From: Zonotrichia leucophrys gambelii
Taxonomy: Eukaryota; Chordata; Aves; Passeriformes; Passerellidae
DNA length: 64,000 nucleotides
Direction: 5' to 3'
Assembly: GCF_028769735.1 (NCBI RefSeq)
Contig: NC_088186.1
Coordinates: forward strand, 7,099,001-7,163,000
Both the position numbers and the translations under genes were made by a program. Below the pieces are notes generated by a model that made no database searches, had not been told where the DNA came from, and worked only from the letters and a program-made list of their open reading frames with translations. Below, one piece after another: positions 11,645 through 25,100 of this stretch (position 1 is its first letter; each line of letters begins with the position of its first letter).

Positions 11645-11803
11645 CACCTGAGCAATATGATTATTTAGCAGCGGTATCAGTCCTCTGCTTTCCTCTTTCA
11701 AGATTTCTGCCACAGGCTTTGAGGGAAAGCTGATTTCTTTCCTCCCCATCAGAACAAAAGCATAAGCAACTTCATTAACTCCTATATTAGTTAAAAATTC
11801 AGA
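11645..11803 (+). repeat. Right copy of a ~157-bp direct duplication
   Basis: Same orientation and nearly the same sequence as 9133-9290. Differences include GCGGTATCAG for GTGGTATCAG, and TTTCCTCTTTC for CTCCTCCTTC. It lies about 135 bases after the interrupted CR1 and about 2.5 kb from its partner. Nothing outside the segment is shared. Confidence 0.9.
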
Positions 11804-13865
11804 AAAATTCCCACTGGGAACCATGCATTAAAGGTGCATTGCCATCCTCTCCCCTGCCTGGGCACTCTGGGAGCTCCCCAGTCCCTGTCACCCATCAGGA
11901 TGGATTATATCTGTGCTCACTAATTTCACAGCCTGTAAATTACAGGCATACCCTGCCTATCTTCATCTCATTAGAGAAGGTTAATTTAAGCAGACAATCA
12001 ACAAAAATACAGAAAACTGGTTTGGAAAAAGGATTTTGCTGTGTCTCTGACAGACAATGAATTCACAACCCCAACATCTGCCACCACTAGAGAGAAAATG
12101 CTGGAGGAAAAAAAAAGGAAAAAAAAAATAAAGGAACTCATTGCTGTTTCCTCTGATGAATGGTGAATTTCCAATTAGCATTTTAATTACTCAAGCCAGA
12201 CTTTCAGCTAGTTTGATGATCACAAGAAATTCCATAAGCAACAAGTCATCTTGGCTTGTCAACACGTGCTGGGGTAATGCAGAATGCACTTATCAGGGAT
12301 TGGCCTGTGAGACTGTTTCTCTTCTGGAAAAATCTTACAGCTTTAATTGTTCTCAAGTATTTATTTATAGTTTTACATAGTTTTTATATAGTTTTACACT
12401 TTTATGTAGTTTTACACTTTGGTATGGCCCAAGAAAACCCTACAAGACTGTTGTGCCTGAGGCCTTTGGTGTAAATTGTATAGATTTATTTTCTGGCAGA
12501 TCCTACAGCAAATCCATCAAGAGAACCCAAACATCTCAACCTGTATCACTTCCCTGAGCAAATCCTTCAGCAAATCCATCCTGTATCATTTCAGACACCT
12601 TTGTGTGTCCTTCACCCATAGCTAATCCTACAGCAAACTTGTCCCTGGGGACTGATGGATGGGCTCCTCCCTGCAGAAGGTCTGGGGTGGTGATAACTCC
12701 ACCACCTTTCTGTTTGTATAATGAAAAAACAAAAAAAGAGGAGGGTATTTTTTAAAGTTCCTGTTCAGAGTTGAGAATTTCTGTGTCCTCTGGTGAAGGA
12801 GAATGAGCAGAGATGTGGTTATCCTTGCAGATGAGGAATGTAACTTTGGCTATCCCAAATTCTGCCCTCTCTTTCTGCACCACAGCAACACCAGTGGGCA
12901 TGTCATGAGACAGAGCCCTGCCACAGGTTGGGTTTTCCAGAAGGTCAAGGCTGTCATTGCTAACAGAGATGCTGACATAGGCTGCTCCTGTAATTCCAGG
13001 CCCTTTCTTGGACACCTCATGCTTTGCCTTGGGTGGAAAAACCAGCAGGGGGAAAGATGTGCTCAACTTTGAACCCTCAGCTCGGTGCTGAAAAGACGCA
13101 AACCTGGCAATGAGCTGGAATCAGCAAAGATCAGTCAAATCTTACAGGAACTCAGAAAGGTCTTAGTCTTAGCTTTAAGACTTTAAATGATTGATCTGGG
13201 GGTTTGGATTATTCCAGTCTGTTGATTTGAGCAGATCTGGAGTTGATCAAGATGACGATGGGCTTGTAGACCATTTTTCTTCATTTTTATTGTCTGTTTA
13301 CTTCAGTCATTTTTTTCTTCCATTTTGGTTTGCTAAAGTTGTTTTTTTTTTTTTTTTTTTTTTTTTTCCTGGGAAGACTTCCTTTTCCCTCCATTTGTGT
13401 GTGATTTCTCGTCCTCTTTGGATGTCCATCATAGAGCAGCCTTCTTTGGTGTAAAGCTACCAGCACTTCATGGGTGTATATCCATCATCTCTGAAAATAC
13501 CCCCTTCTCTCCCTAGCAGTAATCAGGACCAAATCTGTTTACCTGAGAAAAAAATTACACATGGGGGGCAATCATTTATTCCGAGCACAGAAAACCAAAA
13601 CAACCAAGCCGGCAGTGCCCATTTCATTAAGTGGACAAATGAGAGGTTTTTAAGTTCTTGGCAGTCTGATGGATAAAGGTACCTTGTCAGAAGGTCCCTC
13701 TAGATTGAGCTGCAAACAAAAGAGAGGAAAAGCTTGGGAGGAAAAGCCGATTTTTGGTGACAGAATGAACAGATCTGACTCACAACTGTGGTTTTTGTGG
13801 TGCAGCTGTCCAAGGTGCTGCTAAGTGTGTGCCTAGACACCAACACTGGATGGATAATGGGCGTC
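11804..13865. other. Intergenic, no gene seen
   Basis: No supported gene. Small features are an imperfect AGTTTTACA repeat at about 12366-12421, short A-rich patches near 12108-12132, and a run of 26 T at 13342-13367. The block 12465-12725 repeats the phrase AGCAAATCC a few times and may be an unassigned old repeat. Confidence 0.5.
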
Positions 13866-13947
13866 TTTCCTTTTCCTTTTCCTTTTCCTTTTCCTTTTCC
13901 TTTTCCTTTTCCTTTTCCTTTTCCTTTTCCTTTTCCTTTTCCTTTTC
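13866..13947. repeat. (TTTTCC)n hexanucleotide tract, about 13.5 units
   Basis: A perfect TTTTCC array (GGAAAA on the other strand) runs from 13866 to 13947, bounded by GGGCGTC and GTCTTGTCAGG. Because six is divisible by three it keeps frames open with Phe/Ser and Pro/Phe dipeptides. These frames are not genes. Confidence 0.98.
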
Positions 13948-14847
13948 GTCTTGTCAGGTCAATCCTTCACTGCAGATTTTCTTTTTCTTTCCCACTCCTG
14001 CATCCCATCCTTTCATCCTCAGTGAGGCTGACCAGACTAATTCCCTTCTTGCAGAGTATTTTATTTATGCATTTATGTTATTTTTCCCTTGAAGGTCCAA
14101 AGGTGGACATGGCTCTGTCATTTGGAAAGCTCCTCAAGCACCAGGAGCAGAGCCATGTAAATCCCACAGGGAAACACATCCTGCCCAGCGAAAGGAGAAA
14201 AAAAAAATAGAAATTTATCTCTACCTCCCCTTTCCCCTTTCTACCCCTGAAGCCTCACATCCTCTACATCCTGTTTTTCCCTTTTCTCCTTGTAATTCCA
14301 GCCCTTGTCCCATCCCTCTCCAGCTCACAACAGTCTAGTAGAGTTTCACCAATGCAGGCAAGTGGAACACTTCCCTTCCAATCCCTGAACGAGGCCAGGG
14401 CACAGAGGAGTTTATTATATCATAAATTAGAACATGAAAAGCTAATACATTTTATACATTTGTCAGAGAGGGAGAGAGAGAGGAGGAAAAACCTTTGCTG
14501 CCAGGTTCCTCATAGCAAATCTGTCACGCTGGAGAGAGGCTGCTGGAAGGGAAGTATTTACAGACAAACAGACAGAGAGAGCCCTCGTGCAGAATAGCAA
14601 AGCTCCTGCTGGATGCTCAAGGGCAGGAACCAGGATGAAGTTCTCAAAGAAAACCACACACAGCTATCCACAAGAACCTTAGCTCTTGTTGTGTGGAGAT
14701 AAAATGATGCCCCCATGGGGAAGTTGTCTGTGGCTGCTGGGGGCTTTGGGTGGCTGAGGAATCAGGGGGTGCTGCTGGTCTTTGTGTTGTGGGTCTGAAT
14801 TTACCTGGTGCTGCTTTATAGAAAAAAAGGGAGAAAGGATATGCAGG
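13948..14847. other. Intergenic, no gene seen
   Basis: Non-repetitive sequence with a short GA-rich patch at about 14466-14490. No supported gene or recognised transposon occurs until the CR1 copy at 14848. Confidence 0.5.
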
Positions 14848-15258
14848 GATGGGCAACGGAGCTGGGGAAGGGTCTGGAGCCCCAGGAGAGGCTGAGGGAG
14901 CTGGGAAGGGGCTCAGGCTGGAGCAAAGGAGGCTCAGGGGGGCCCTTGTGGCTCTGCACAGCTCCTGACAGGAGGGGACAGAGGGGTCGGGCTGTGCTCC
15001 AGGGAACAGGGACAGGAGGAGAGGGAATGGCCTCAGGCTGGGCCAGAGCAGGCTCAGGATGGACAGCAGGAAGCATTTCTTCCATTTCTTTCCTGAAATG
15101 ATTTTCAGGCATTGGAACAGGCTGCTCAGGGAGGGGATCACCATCCCTGGAAGAGTTTAAAAGGCATGTGGATGTGGCACTTTGGGATGTGGTGATGTTA
15201 ACAGTTGGACTCAGTGATCTTACAGATCTTTTCCAACCTCAATGATTCTCTGATTCTA
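14848..15258 (+). mobile_element. CR1 LINE 3' fragment (plus strand)
   Basis: This is recognisable CR1 text. GGGCAACGGAGCTGGGGAAG at its start is followed by the GAGGCTCAGGGG block, the GGAAGCATTTCTTC block, and the terminal CTTTTCCAACCTCAATGATT with a TCTCTGATTCTA end. Decayed remains of the reverse-transcriptase C-terminal frame are visible (HWNRL around 15112-15126). It is heavily 5' truncated, as is usual for avian CR1. The open frames of up to 166 codons crossing it on the minus strand are shadows. Confidence 0.92.
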
Positions 15259-15708
15259 AGTCAGATCCAAGCAGATTAATACAGAGGAATTTTCTGGGAA
15301 ATCTCTTCTACCTGCCAGGCACACATCCCCATGGCTTTCTTGCTTTGTGTTCATTCCTAGGTGGATTATCCCAATTTAATTGAGCTTTGGCCCAGTCCCA
15401 CAGCACTTCTAGTCCCTGTGAAGTTGCATTTCTGATGCCTGGCAGATCCAGTGACAATGGGCTTCATATCTCTCCTTCCACAACCCAAAACTCAAGGCAG
15501 GAAGGCGTTTCCCAGACATCATCTCCCTTGAAACTGTCAGCAAGTCAGACTTAATTAAGACAAAGAACAGCAAAAAGCAATAATAATTAAAACTTAGAGT
15601 CGCCTGCACAGACGAGGAAGTAGAAGGAGCTCATGCTGGCAGGAGCATGGTGTCTGAGGCTGGCATTCCCCACAGCCAGGTCCTTTATCCACAAGGATTC
15701 ACAAAATT

Positions 15709-16030
15709 CACAGAATCACTGGGTTGGAAGAGACCTTCAAGATCATCAAGTCCAACCCAGCCCCAACCCCTCAACTCAACCCTGGCACCCAGTGCCACAT
15801 CCAGGCTTTGTTAAACACACCCAGGGATGGGGACTCCACCACCTCCCTGGGCAGCCATTCCAGAACTTTATCACCCTTTCTGTGTAAAGCTTTTTCCTGA
15901 TATCCAACCTGAATTTCCCTTGGTGCAGCTTGAGGCTGTGTGCTCTGGCTGTGTCAGTGCTGCTGGAGAAAGAGCCCAGCCCCAGCTGAGCACAGGCACC
16001 TTTCAGGAGTCGTAGAGAGTGATGAGGATG
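15709..16030 (-). mobile_element. CR1 LINE 3' fragment (minus strand)
   Basis: On the plus strand it begins with a CACAGAATCACTGGGTTGGA stretch, the reverse complement of a CR1 3' end, and continues with AGATCATCAAGTCCAACCC. On the minus strand, part of the decayed CR1 ORF2 C-terminus remains readable (GKFRLDIRKKLYTERVIKFW around 15870-15930). It faces the 14848-15258 copy tail to tail, about 450 bases apart. Confidence 0.92.
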
Positions 16031-19000
16031 AAGCACAAGAGACGACAGTGGTGGTGCTGCAAGAATTTAGCTAAATTACCCCCAAAAGATGTTTCTCCAG
16101 GCTGAGCTGTCCCTCAGGCAGCTGCTGAACTGGTGAGGGAAACCAGAAGCTGTTACTGTGGTTATTTCAGGCTTGACCACATCCAGGCCTCAGGACACAG
16201 CTGGAGGCACATCTGGAGGCACAGCTGGAGGCAAACCTGTGGGACTATTGCTTTTGGAAGCATTAATCTCTGTAGGATTAAAGGTGCTGGGACACAGCAC
16301 TAGTGGAAGGAATGGTGGAGGAACAGCTAAGGAAACCCATTTAATCTGGCATGGTGTCCTGACATCAGCTGAGAGCAGCACAGCAAGAGGGAAAGTTTGC
16401 AGCAGTTCTTCCTCTGAAGGCTCTTCCAAACCCTGCAAAACTGCCTGGCAATGGTTTCCTGAGCTGTTATCCCCTGTGGTCCTTCCTGGGTTCTGTTTCC
16501 TTGGCTCCTGCCATGGCTGTGGGTATCACTGCATCACAATTCTCAGATCCATGCTGCTGCCACCCAGTTCTTTCTGCCCAAAGCAGTCTCTTTTTCACTC
16601 TCCACCCTTCAAACTCCCTCCTTTGCTCCTCTTCCCCAGCCCCTTTGTTCCATGTGGGAGAATGACCATTGGTAGTCCTGAAATATGGGACAGACACCAA
16701 AACACAGAGATCCACCAGCGAGGCTCCACCATGGTCAGATCCATCTCTCTCCAGAGCTTTTCTGGCCCCCAGTGTTGTGTCCCATCTTCCTGGCCAGGGT
16801 AGCTTTTCAGGCACTCACAGAAGCTGTCAGACAAAACACTCCAGATTAATCCCACTCTCTTCCTCTCTCTTTTTAGAAACTTTTAATTAGTCCCCAACTC
16901 AGCACCATTATTAGTATTTGTTATTAAGTATTAAAACTGCTCACCCCCAGCTCCTTCTCCCTCTGCTTCCCTCCTCCAGCCCTTTGTTTTAATTGTTATA
17001 TTTTTTCATCAGTGATCAGCCAAGCTTCCCTAATGATCTAGGCTCATTTAAAGGGTTTATAACTCCGGCACAAAACTCCAATAAAAAAGCGGCAGCCTTG
17101 CTGGGAACCTCCTGGGGCTACTCAGCAGCCAGGAACACAAACTCATTTAACACTTGCCTGTTCCCCCCTTTTCTCAGTCACCATCACCCATTCTGTCAAA
17201 ATATCTTCCTCTGCACGCACAGAAACTCTTCATTTTTCCTTTTCCACATCTTTCCCTCTCATTTCTTTGTCCCTACAGATCGAGACAGGAGAACTGGAAA
17301 AATCCTTGATTAGGCATGTGGTGGAGTTAACAGCAAATAGACCAAACTCACTGTTCCTCCCAGCATTTCCCTGCATCCCTGTCCCCTCTCAAGAGGAAAA
17401 ACACAAGGAGTTTTAGTGAAGCTGAGGAAAGAAATGATCTGGCTGTATTTCTCCTGAAGTATATTTAGCAGTTGCAAGTTACCCCTCTAGAGAGCTTAAA
17501 AGCCTCTTTTACAAATCTGCAAGTTGGCACTGCCTTTCCCTCCTTGCTCTTCTCCCTTTGCAAAGAGGTGTAGATTTACACACCGTAGACAAAGGGTTGC
17601 TTGGCAAACTCTCAGAGCCTTGGCCCAGCTTCCCATGGAGTGCAGATGTTGCTTCCAAACCTGTCTTTAGCCTTGTGCACAGCCAGCAGGAAATTCACGG
17701 GGATCCAGGCAGGAGGAGGAGTGCAAGCTGTTCTCCAGGAACAGAGACCATGACCTAGACTTAGGTAGGCTCAGATGTGACCCACTGGGCTCCTTGCCCA
17801 TGGCCTTGGGCACTGGGCCACCAGCCAGGGTGAGGGGCAAGCCATGAGAACACAGTGACCTCCTTGTTCCAAGCTTTTGGAGGGAAACCTCACCAAAGCT
17901 ATTCCATCTCTCTATTTACACACAAAACCCTTCTGAAATGAGGAGGAAAGAAGGGAGTGTGTGTGGTAAAAAGGAAATGAGTGGAGCAAGGCACGGGGTG
18001 GATTTATGTCACCTGCCTTTAGCCATCTGCCATGTGGCTGAGCTGTCACTGGGCCTCTCCCTGGAAATGCCACAGGGAAAATAAACACTTTTAACACTCT
18101 GCCCTTATAAACCAGTGGAATATTGACCTTTTTATATTGAAAAGACCCCCAGTTCTTCCAGCTGACATACTCCCCAAAGCCATCCATTTCAAAATTATGG
18201 AGCAAACGATGCCATTCAATGGTCTTGCTTTGAAGTCACTCTTGCTCCCAGGACAACATCACACCTGCAATGACCATGGGGGCCACAATTGCATTGATAC
18301 ACTTTACAAGCAGCCTTTTGTTCTCACTTGAAAGGATCTCAGCTGAAAGGCCCAGCAATGTGTTCAGTCGTCTTCAAAAAGCCAGAATCATTTGGTGGGG
18401 ATAAACAGTGGGAGCTCCTCAGTCAGTCATTTGAAAAGGACATCTTCCCAAGGAGCTTCAGCACTATCCTCCCTTGTCCAGCTGCTGGGCTCCTCTGAGA
18501 GATGATTTCTGGAGCTGGTTGAGCTGCTTTGACGTATATTTATCAGCAGCAGTTTGAGTTTTGGGGGAGAGAGAGAAATAGCAAAAGAAACAAAGAAACC
18601 CATTGAAATATTTCATGAAAAATAGGGAAAAAATCATGAGGTTTTGGGGTATTCAATAACATTGGGTTTTCAACTTGGGCTGAAAGGGCAGCACACTAAG
18701 TGGGGTCTGTGGAGGATGCCTGCAGTTAGAGACCTGCTTGGTGATACAGAGCTGTCTTCTCCTTGTTTCCAGCTGCTACATTTAATTAAAAGAAAGCTAA
18801 ACAATCCATTACATTAAATTACTTTCTGCACATTACTTTTCCACATAGACAACTGAAATGGTTGCCACAGGGATGCTATCTGACCGCAGGCTGGAAAGGA
18901 GATAAACCATTCTCAAAATTATTCTATCCTTGCTTGAAATATCACCCCAATGACCTGGTCAGGAGCCATTCCTGACTGTGAAACTGGCGGGGATTCACCA

Positions 19001-22000
19001 GGAATGTGAGAGGCATTAATGGACTCTAATCCCAGCCTCATCTTGCTTATTCCTGCATCATGTCACAAGATGATAAGGATGCCAAATCACTCTAATGTTG
19101 TGGCAAACAAAAGGGCTTCTTTCATGTTTCCTTCTCTGTGCTCCCTGTCACCTTCACCACAGAATCTGCAGTAAATAAAATCATAACAATGAGTTAGTTT
19201 CTACCTCAGCTGCTTCTTCAAGTTTCTAGTCTGTACCAAAGAGTCCACATACCTTATTTCACCTTCAAACTTAAATAGTCCTTTGCTATTAGAAGTCAAG
19301 TATGCCAGGGATATCTTGAAATATCTCAAGGAAATTGAATTTGTAAGAAAACTCCTTGTCCTTGTGGACAAACAAACTCCTTTTTGTTTTCCTTTCAATT
19401 CTTGTCAAAGAAGGACAAAAAAGGTTTGGAACCTTCCCCAGTAACCCATTGGGCCACAGAGCAGATTTTGTCTCCTGGAGAGGAATTCCCTAAGAGCACA
19501 GCCCAAGTCCAGACTGCAGCAGGGAAGGAGATGCTGGCTCAAGCCCTGCTCTCACAGCCCCTGTGTGCTGCCACCAAGCCCCTGCCTCACCACTCTGCCA
19601 TTTTAAAAACATCCTGCTCTTAAAGCAGCTCCCAAAGCATGGCCAGCTTGAGGCAAAACCAACCTGGACTGGCTTCAGGAGGGGAGCTGAGCAAAAACAA
19701 CATCCTGGCTCGCCTCTGTGCCGCTGTTACAGCTCTGCCCTTATTTTCTGCACTCCATGCCACTTTCCCTCTGAGATAATTGTTGCCAAGTGGCCATTTG
19801 GAACATGGCTGAGTGCAGATTGTTAAAGGAGGGATAGGCTTCTGCTTCTGTCTTGCTGACTATTTTTTGCTTTATTCCCCATCTCAGACAAAAACATTCT
19901 GAGGGTATCTGTTTGCTGTTTGTGCATAATGCATTATGGTGGGCAATGGGCCCTTCCTCCCTCATTTTACAGCATTTGCACCTCACCCTGGGGTGAGCTC
20001 CCAGCAGCAGCACAGACCTTTATGGCCACAGAGCTCCAGCCCTGTCCCTCTCTCCTGAGCCAGCCTTCCAGAAGGGAAATGACATTGGTTTGGGTTTGGG
20101 CACACAGTGTGACAGCCTCACTCTGTCTCACATTTGCCCTATTTGAAGCCTCTAAACTGCTGGACTGGGTTTGCACTTACAAACATCCTCTTAACCCCAG
20201 CAGCATGAGCTGAGTCCTTCAGCAGCCTCATCCAGACAAGCACCTTACTCAAATACCTTGGGAATTATCCCATCCTCTCTCTGAATCTGAGGTCATGGGG
20301 AATACGAGACAGGAATCTCAGATTCTGGTGATGGCCAGGAGAGAGGAGCTTTATGAAAAGGAGGAAGGAAGCTCAGGCTGTGTCCACTTAATCATGGTCG
20401 TAGTAAATACCAATACTTTGGTTTTAAAAGAAAAAAACATTGCCAATTAATCACTCCCTGGGAAGCATCCTGCTTTCCTCCACTGTGTCTTCATACAAGG
20501 AAGTTTTTCCTGCAGCTTTATGGAACGAAGAAAACCACATCTCACACTGGGGACTTCTCCTCCAGAAAAGACCCACAAGCCGACCCAAAAGGCACTAGGT
20601 CAAACACATTAGCAACTAATTTGTATTTTATGCATTATATTTTCTCTCTGACAGTTTTAATTCTCCCATAGCAGCATAAGCTGTTCACCCTCAAAGCTTT
20701 CTGCCTCTTCTGAAATGCCAGTGGTCATCTCACAGGCTGTATTTGTATCTGTAGGTCCCCATCAGCACTGGGCAAAGATGGAGTGAAAAGAATGATGTTT
20801 TTCAAGCCCTGCAGTCAGGTCCTCAATGTTCCCAGCATCTGACTCTTGCCTGCAGAGGTGTGAATCAAATTCTGGTTTCCCATGTGGTCACACCAGATGG
20901 TTGGCTCAAAACCCATCATTTCTTTACAGCAAAACTCACTAGACACAGACAGTAACCATAAGATATGTTGGAAACTCGACTCTCGTATAATTTAGACTGC
21001 TGACACCCATGCAAAGGATCCTTCACCCTACTCCTTTTGTCAGCTCTTCAAGAATGGTTTCTGTGCTGAAAACATCCTGAAACATTTCGAGGCAGTGACA
21101 AAAATACATTCTTACAGTCAGCCTGCATCCTCTCATTCTGAGAGATCTCGTTGTTACTTCTGAACTTTGATTGTCAAGTTCCATTCAAGGATCATTTCAG
21201 ATGCCCCAAAAGGCAGCTCTGCTCCCAAAGAATCCTTGGAAGCAGCTGTGCAGGACAGCAGCTCATTTTCCAATATTATTTCATTGTCTGTGGCCCATTG
21301 CAGTGGGTTCTGGAATTTGCTGGGGGTGGACACCTCCAACCACATCACACTGTGCCTTCTACAAAAGAATTGGGAATGCTGAGTAAGTCCCTGCCCTGGA
21401 GAAATTGTGAAGGGAGCACTGGGGAGAACATTATTCACTAAAGCAAATAAAAATCTCGGAAGGAGACTGTGTTGAAAACAATCATATGCTTGGGAAATCT
21501 GGCTCTGTGTGTTTAGTGACCACAAGAGGTCAGGGCATCAGTTTTCCATTGCATCTTAAAAGCAACATCTCAAAGAGCCTGGAGCTAGGATACTATTTTA
21601 GCTGAGACTGTTCAGTTCAGAAATTTCATCTTTAAACATTCCTTAACAGGGGTTACCACAGGAGCAACAGCCCTTCTTTTCTTTGCACTTGAGTCTATCA
21701 GGATAATAGTCGGGTTTGTCTTTCTTTATGTTCCAGGTCTTGCTCCACAGTTTGAGGGTTTACAGAAATATTGTATTTTACACTAAAAGCCACAGTCAAC
21801 ACCTCCATTTCCTTGGCACAACCAGGCTTCCTTCATTAGGAATAAACCATGCTGGTGACAAAGCTGTCCCAGGTGTGACCTCAGGTGTGCAGAGTTTCCT
21901 CCTGCAGAAGCTTTTAAGCATCAAAAGCCTTTTTTTCCTCCCTTCCAAATCCATTTCTCCAGCATGAGTAAAGGTCAGTCTGTGAGACAGCAAATGCATT

Positions 22001-22123
22001 ACATATTTCAACTCCAAATTAAGACTATTTCTGCAAATGCAGTTCTCCATCTAGGAGAGCTCTATGTCAGGGAGACAGAGGAAAAAGGAGATGTATAAAA
22101 TAGTAACATATTCTTTATTCTTT
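16031..22123. other. Six kilobases of intergenic sequence, no gene supported
   Basis: I recognise no transposon and no gene here. A 12-base unit, CACAGCTGGAGG, occurs three times in tandem at 16196-16231 (middle copy CACATCTGGAGG). The longest open frame of the window (16158-16802, plus, 214 codons) starts just before it, is rich in Gly/Ser/Thr and Pro/Leu, and shows no domain. Around 17000-17110 the sequence is non-repetitive with several retained CpGs and might be conserved non-coding DNA. Confidence 0.5.
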
Positions 22124-22177
22124 ACATATATGTGTGTGTGTGTGCATCTGTATTTATATAAATATATATATATAAAT
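22124..22177. repeat. (TG)n/(TA)n microsatellite
   Basis: About ten TG units (22131-22144, extended by a preceding ATATATG) are followed by TATTTATATAAATATATATA. This is a short compound microsatellite. Confidence 0.9.
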
Positions 22178-25100
22178 TAAACTGTAGGAACCATGTACAC
22201 ACTTGCCCTCTGAGAACCACTTTCTGTGGCTCCTCTTTTTACTAATGTACTTTTTCTAGAGAGTGTCCTGTCCAGGCACTAACTGGGCTTGACCCAGTTT
22301 GGTGTATAAAAACAGACATGATTGCTGCCTGGGATATTAGATGATGAATTTTTCATATTCAGCCTTGTTTCACTGCAAAGTCCAGCCTCAGTCCCCCCTC
22401 TGTCTGCAGCAGGTCCTGCTTTGTGAAATTGCATTTCTTTGTTTACTCTGCATGACGCCAAGAAATGCCTTTCTTTCCCTTCTTTTTTTTTTTTTTTTCT
22501 TTTCTTTTCTTTATTTTTGAAGTGAAAGTTATTAAGCTACTTCTGGCATAATACCTCTAAATGCCGAGTTCGTGAGAGGGAATTTTAACTTGGTTAATCT
22601 GACACAAATGAAAAACTATTCAAGGCTTGAGATGACTGGAAAGTTTAGTGTCATGGCTTTTTCAGGAGAAAAAAGAGGGTTCTCAGCAAAATTTCATTTG
22701 AACACTTGACGTTATTTATTTCCTTTAAAGCGTTGGGCATGGTTTAAAGACACAGGAAAAATGGAACTAATGGTTCTGCTGGCTGCTGGGGGGCACATGG
22801 GGCAGAGAGAAGGGCAGAGGGGATGGAGAGTGTTCTCCTTATTGATGTGGGACAGTGGGTAACTGCTCCCACTGCGAGCTGGATCCTGCGGGCTTGCTCA
22901 GGGCTGGAATGGAAATGTCACTCTCTTAAAAGTTAAATTTCAACTGCCATCATTTCTGTGACTATTATCAGCAGAGGAAAATGGGAAGGAGAGGCTCACT
23001 GTGATATGGAGACCTCATAAGTCTGAGATCATTCCTTTCCCTGTTCAAAGCCATTACATCTGAATTAAAGATGTCTTTGGATGCTCCTCATCCAAAAGTT
23101 TTTTTCAATTTTTAATTTGAATGTCTGGGATCAAATAGAGACAGAATCTGCCAGAGTTAAGCTGTGAGGGAAAGTCCCAGGACAGTGGATGAACTTCCAT
23201 GTCTGGGGGGACAACTCTGGAGATTTGAGGACCATTTTCAGAGCTATGCTGTGAACTGGAGGAGTCTCAGCATCTTTTCCTGCTGGAAGGAGGGAGTGGG
23301 GTGTGTGTTTGAGTGCTGCCTTCTCTCCTGAGCAGTAGCTGGGATAAATGGGCTGAAGCTTCCCTCTACTTTTTGCTCCAATAACCATGTATCAGGTTTT
23401 CCACAGCTGAGCTGAAACCATGATTCATAATCAGTTTCGTTTGCGAAATGTTCTTCTAATTGATCAGACGGAGACCAATTTCAGTGTGGGAAACTGAACC
23501 CTGAGAAAATTAATTACCCGCCAGGCTAAACCCATTTCCTTTGGCCCAAGTACAGCTTATTGTATGGTACTGAGAGATGACTGGCTGTCGAGAGAAAGGC
23601 AATGCTATAATTCTTTCTAGGACACGCTACATTGGAAGCAGATAAAGTGCTGCTGGCTGAGGGCACTGCCTATGCAGAGTGGGGATGTGGCACAGGGAAA
23701 GGGGAAAAGGGACAGTAAATACATGGCAAAAAGGCTCAGAAGGAGTAGAGATAAGAGAAAGGAAAAAATACACCAATTTTAAAACCCCAGATTCTCCCAG
23801 GGATTAGTCACTAGGAGTTTGCCTTTGGGGACAAGGGGTTTTAACATTTCCTGTGCCTGCTTGGTGCTCATTTTACACCTGTGAGATATGGAGGGATGCC
23901 ACAGACCCTGGGCAAAAGATACAGGCAGAGAGAGATTTTTTTTTTTTTTTTTTTTCCTGTGATGCTCCAATAATGAGGGTAGTGAACTTAGCAAGGCTCC
24001 ACAGCCTCAGGGCAGGAAGGCTTGGAATAAATGCTGTAACTGAGCAGAAAGCATCAGGGAGTAAAAGCAGGCTCTCTCTCCTCCTTTAGGCTGAGGAGAT
24101 GTGGAGGATCCAGGGGCTCACAGGTGGCTGCACAGGAATGTGAATGAGGGTGTTGCATCCCTGCTCCCAGCATGGGAATTGCTGCTCTTGCAGCTGACTG
24201 CCATCCCCTTCTCTTCCAAGGGCCCCTGGCATCAGGATTCCAAACTCAAAGCCCTCCAAGACAGGAGGCGTTACAGATTTTTTAATTAAAGCCAATTGGG
24301 TAATGAAAGTAGCAGGATTATGTTCCCACTCCATGAATGGGTAAATGAAAGCTCCCAGCAAAGAGTGCAGACACAGAGTCTGGGTGAGGAACAGATTTTA
24401 GATGGCAATTCTAAGGGCTGCCATCTTTAAGCTAATGACATCCTGCCCATACAATTGTGCCATCTTCCAGGGTAGAAAAATAACCTCAGAGGGAACATGG
24501 ATCTCCATCTTTTTAGACTGGGGCTTTTCCAGTGAAAAACATTAGTGTTAGAGGATACTCAGGCTGCAATCCCCTGGCAGCAAGAGCCAGCTACTCTCCA
24601 GCTGCTCCAGGTTAATAGAAATACTTCCTTGGCTAGACCCCAGCACAAAACAAAATAGGATTTACAGCCAGAGTAAAGCTAATCAAAGAAAAAGGACAAA
24701 GGTTTATCAGCAGCCAGAACTTTTCAGAAGCAAAGAACTTAGTGATGTCTGGGTCAACAATGTTCTTGTGCTTCAGAGAGCCCTCGATGCAGATTGCTTG
24801 GGGGATACCCTGCCTTGATGGAAAGTTTTAACCCTCTGACTTTTGAAAGGACATGGTCTAGGTGTATTTATTGGAAAACCTTGAACTCAAACAAAATAAT
24901 CTCTGTGTTGCTGCCAGCCTTTTATCAGCGTCTGTGTGAAGGTGCTCAGGAGCTCTGTGTAAATGCGATGTACTTAAGAAACAAAGGGTGAGTGGAATGA
25001 CCTCTCCAAATGCAGATGTCAGGCGTCTTTAAAGCCCTGGGGTTCAAGGATCACAAAGCTGGGTTAAGGCTCCCACTCTGTTTTCCTTCTCTATCCACCT

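Noticed and set aside
14644..15144. 166-codon frame on the minus strand
   Set aside because: It is antisense to a CR1 fragment and rich in Pro/Ser/Leu, typical of the reverse of GA-rich CR1 sequence.
16158..16802. Longest open frame, 214 codons on the plus strand
   Set aside because: Low-complexity Gly/Ser/Thr then Pro/Leu composition, no domain, no splice or promoter context, overlapped by minus-strand frames of similar kind, and begins at a short tandem repeat.
21520..21533. CTCF-like motif CCACAAGAGGTCAG (another at 1798-1811)
   Set aside because: About 12 of 14 consensus positions match by eye, but such matches are expected by chance in 64 kb and key core positions differ.
25025..25060. 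Possible tRNA B-box like GGGTTCAAGGATCA
   Set aside because: It does not fit the GGTTCRANYCC pattern and no A-box, cloverleaf arms or terminator lie at the right distance.
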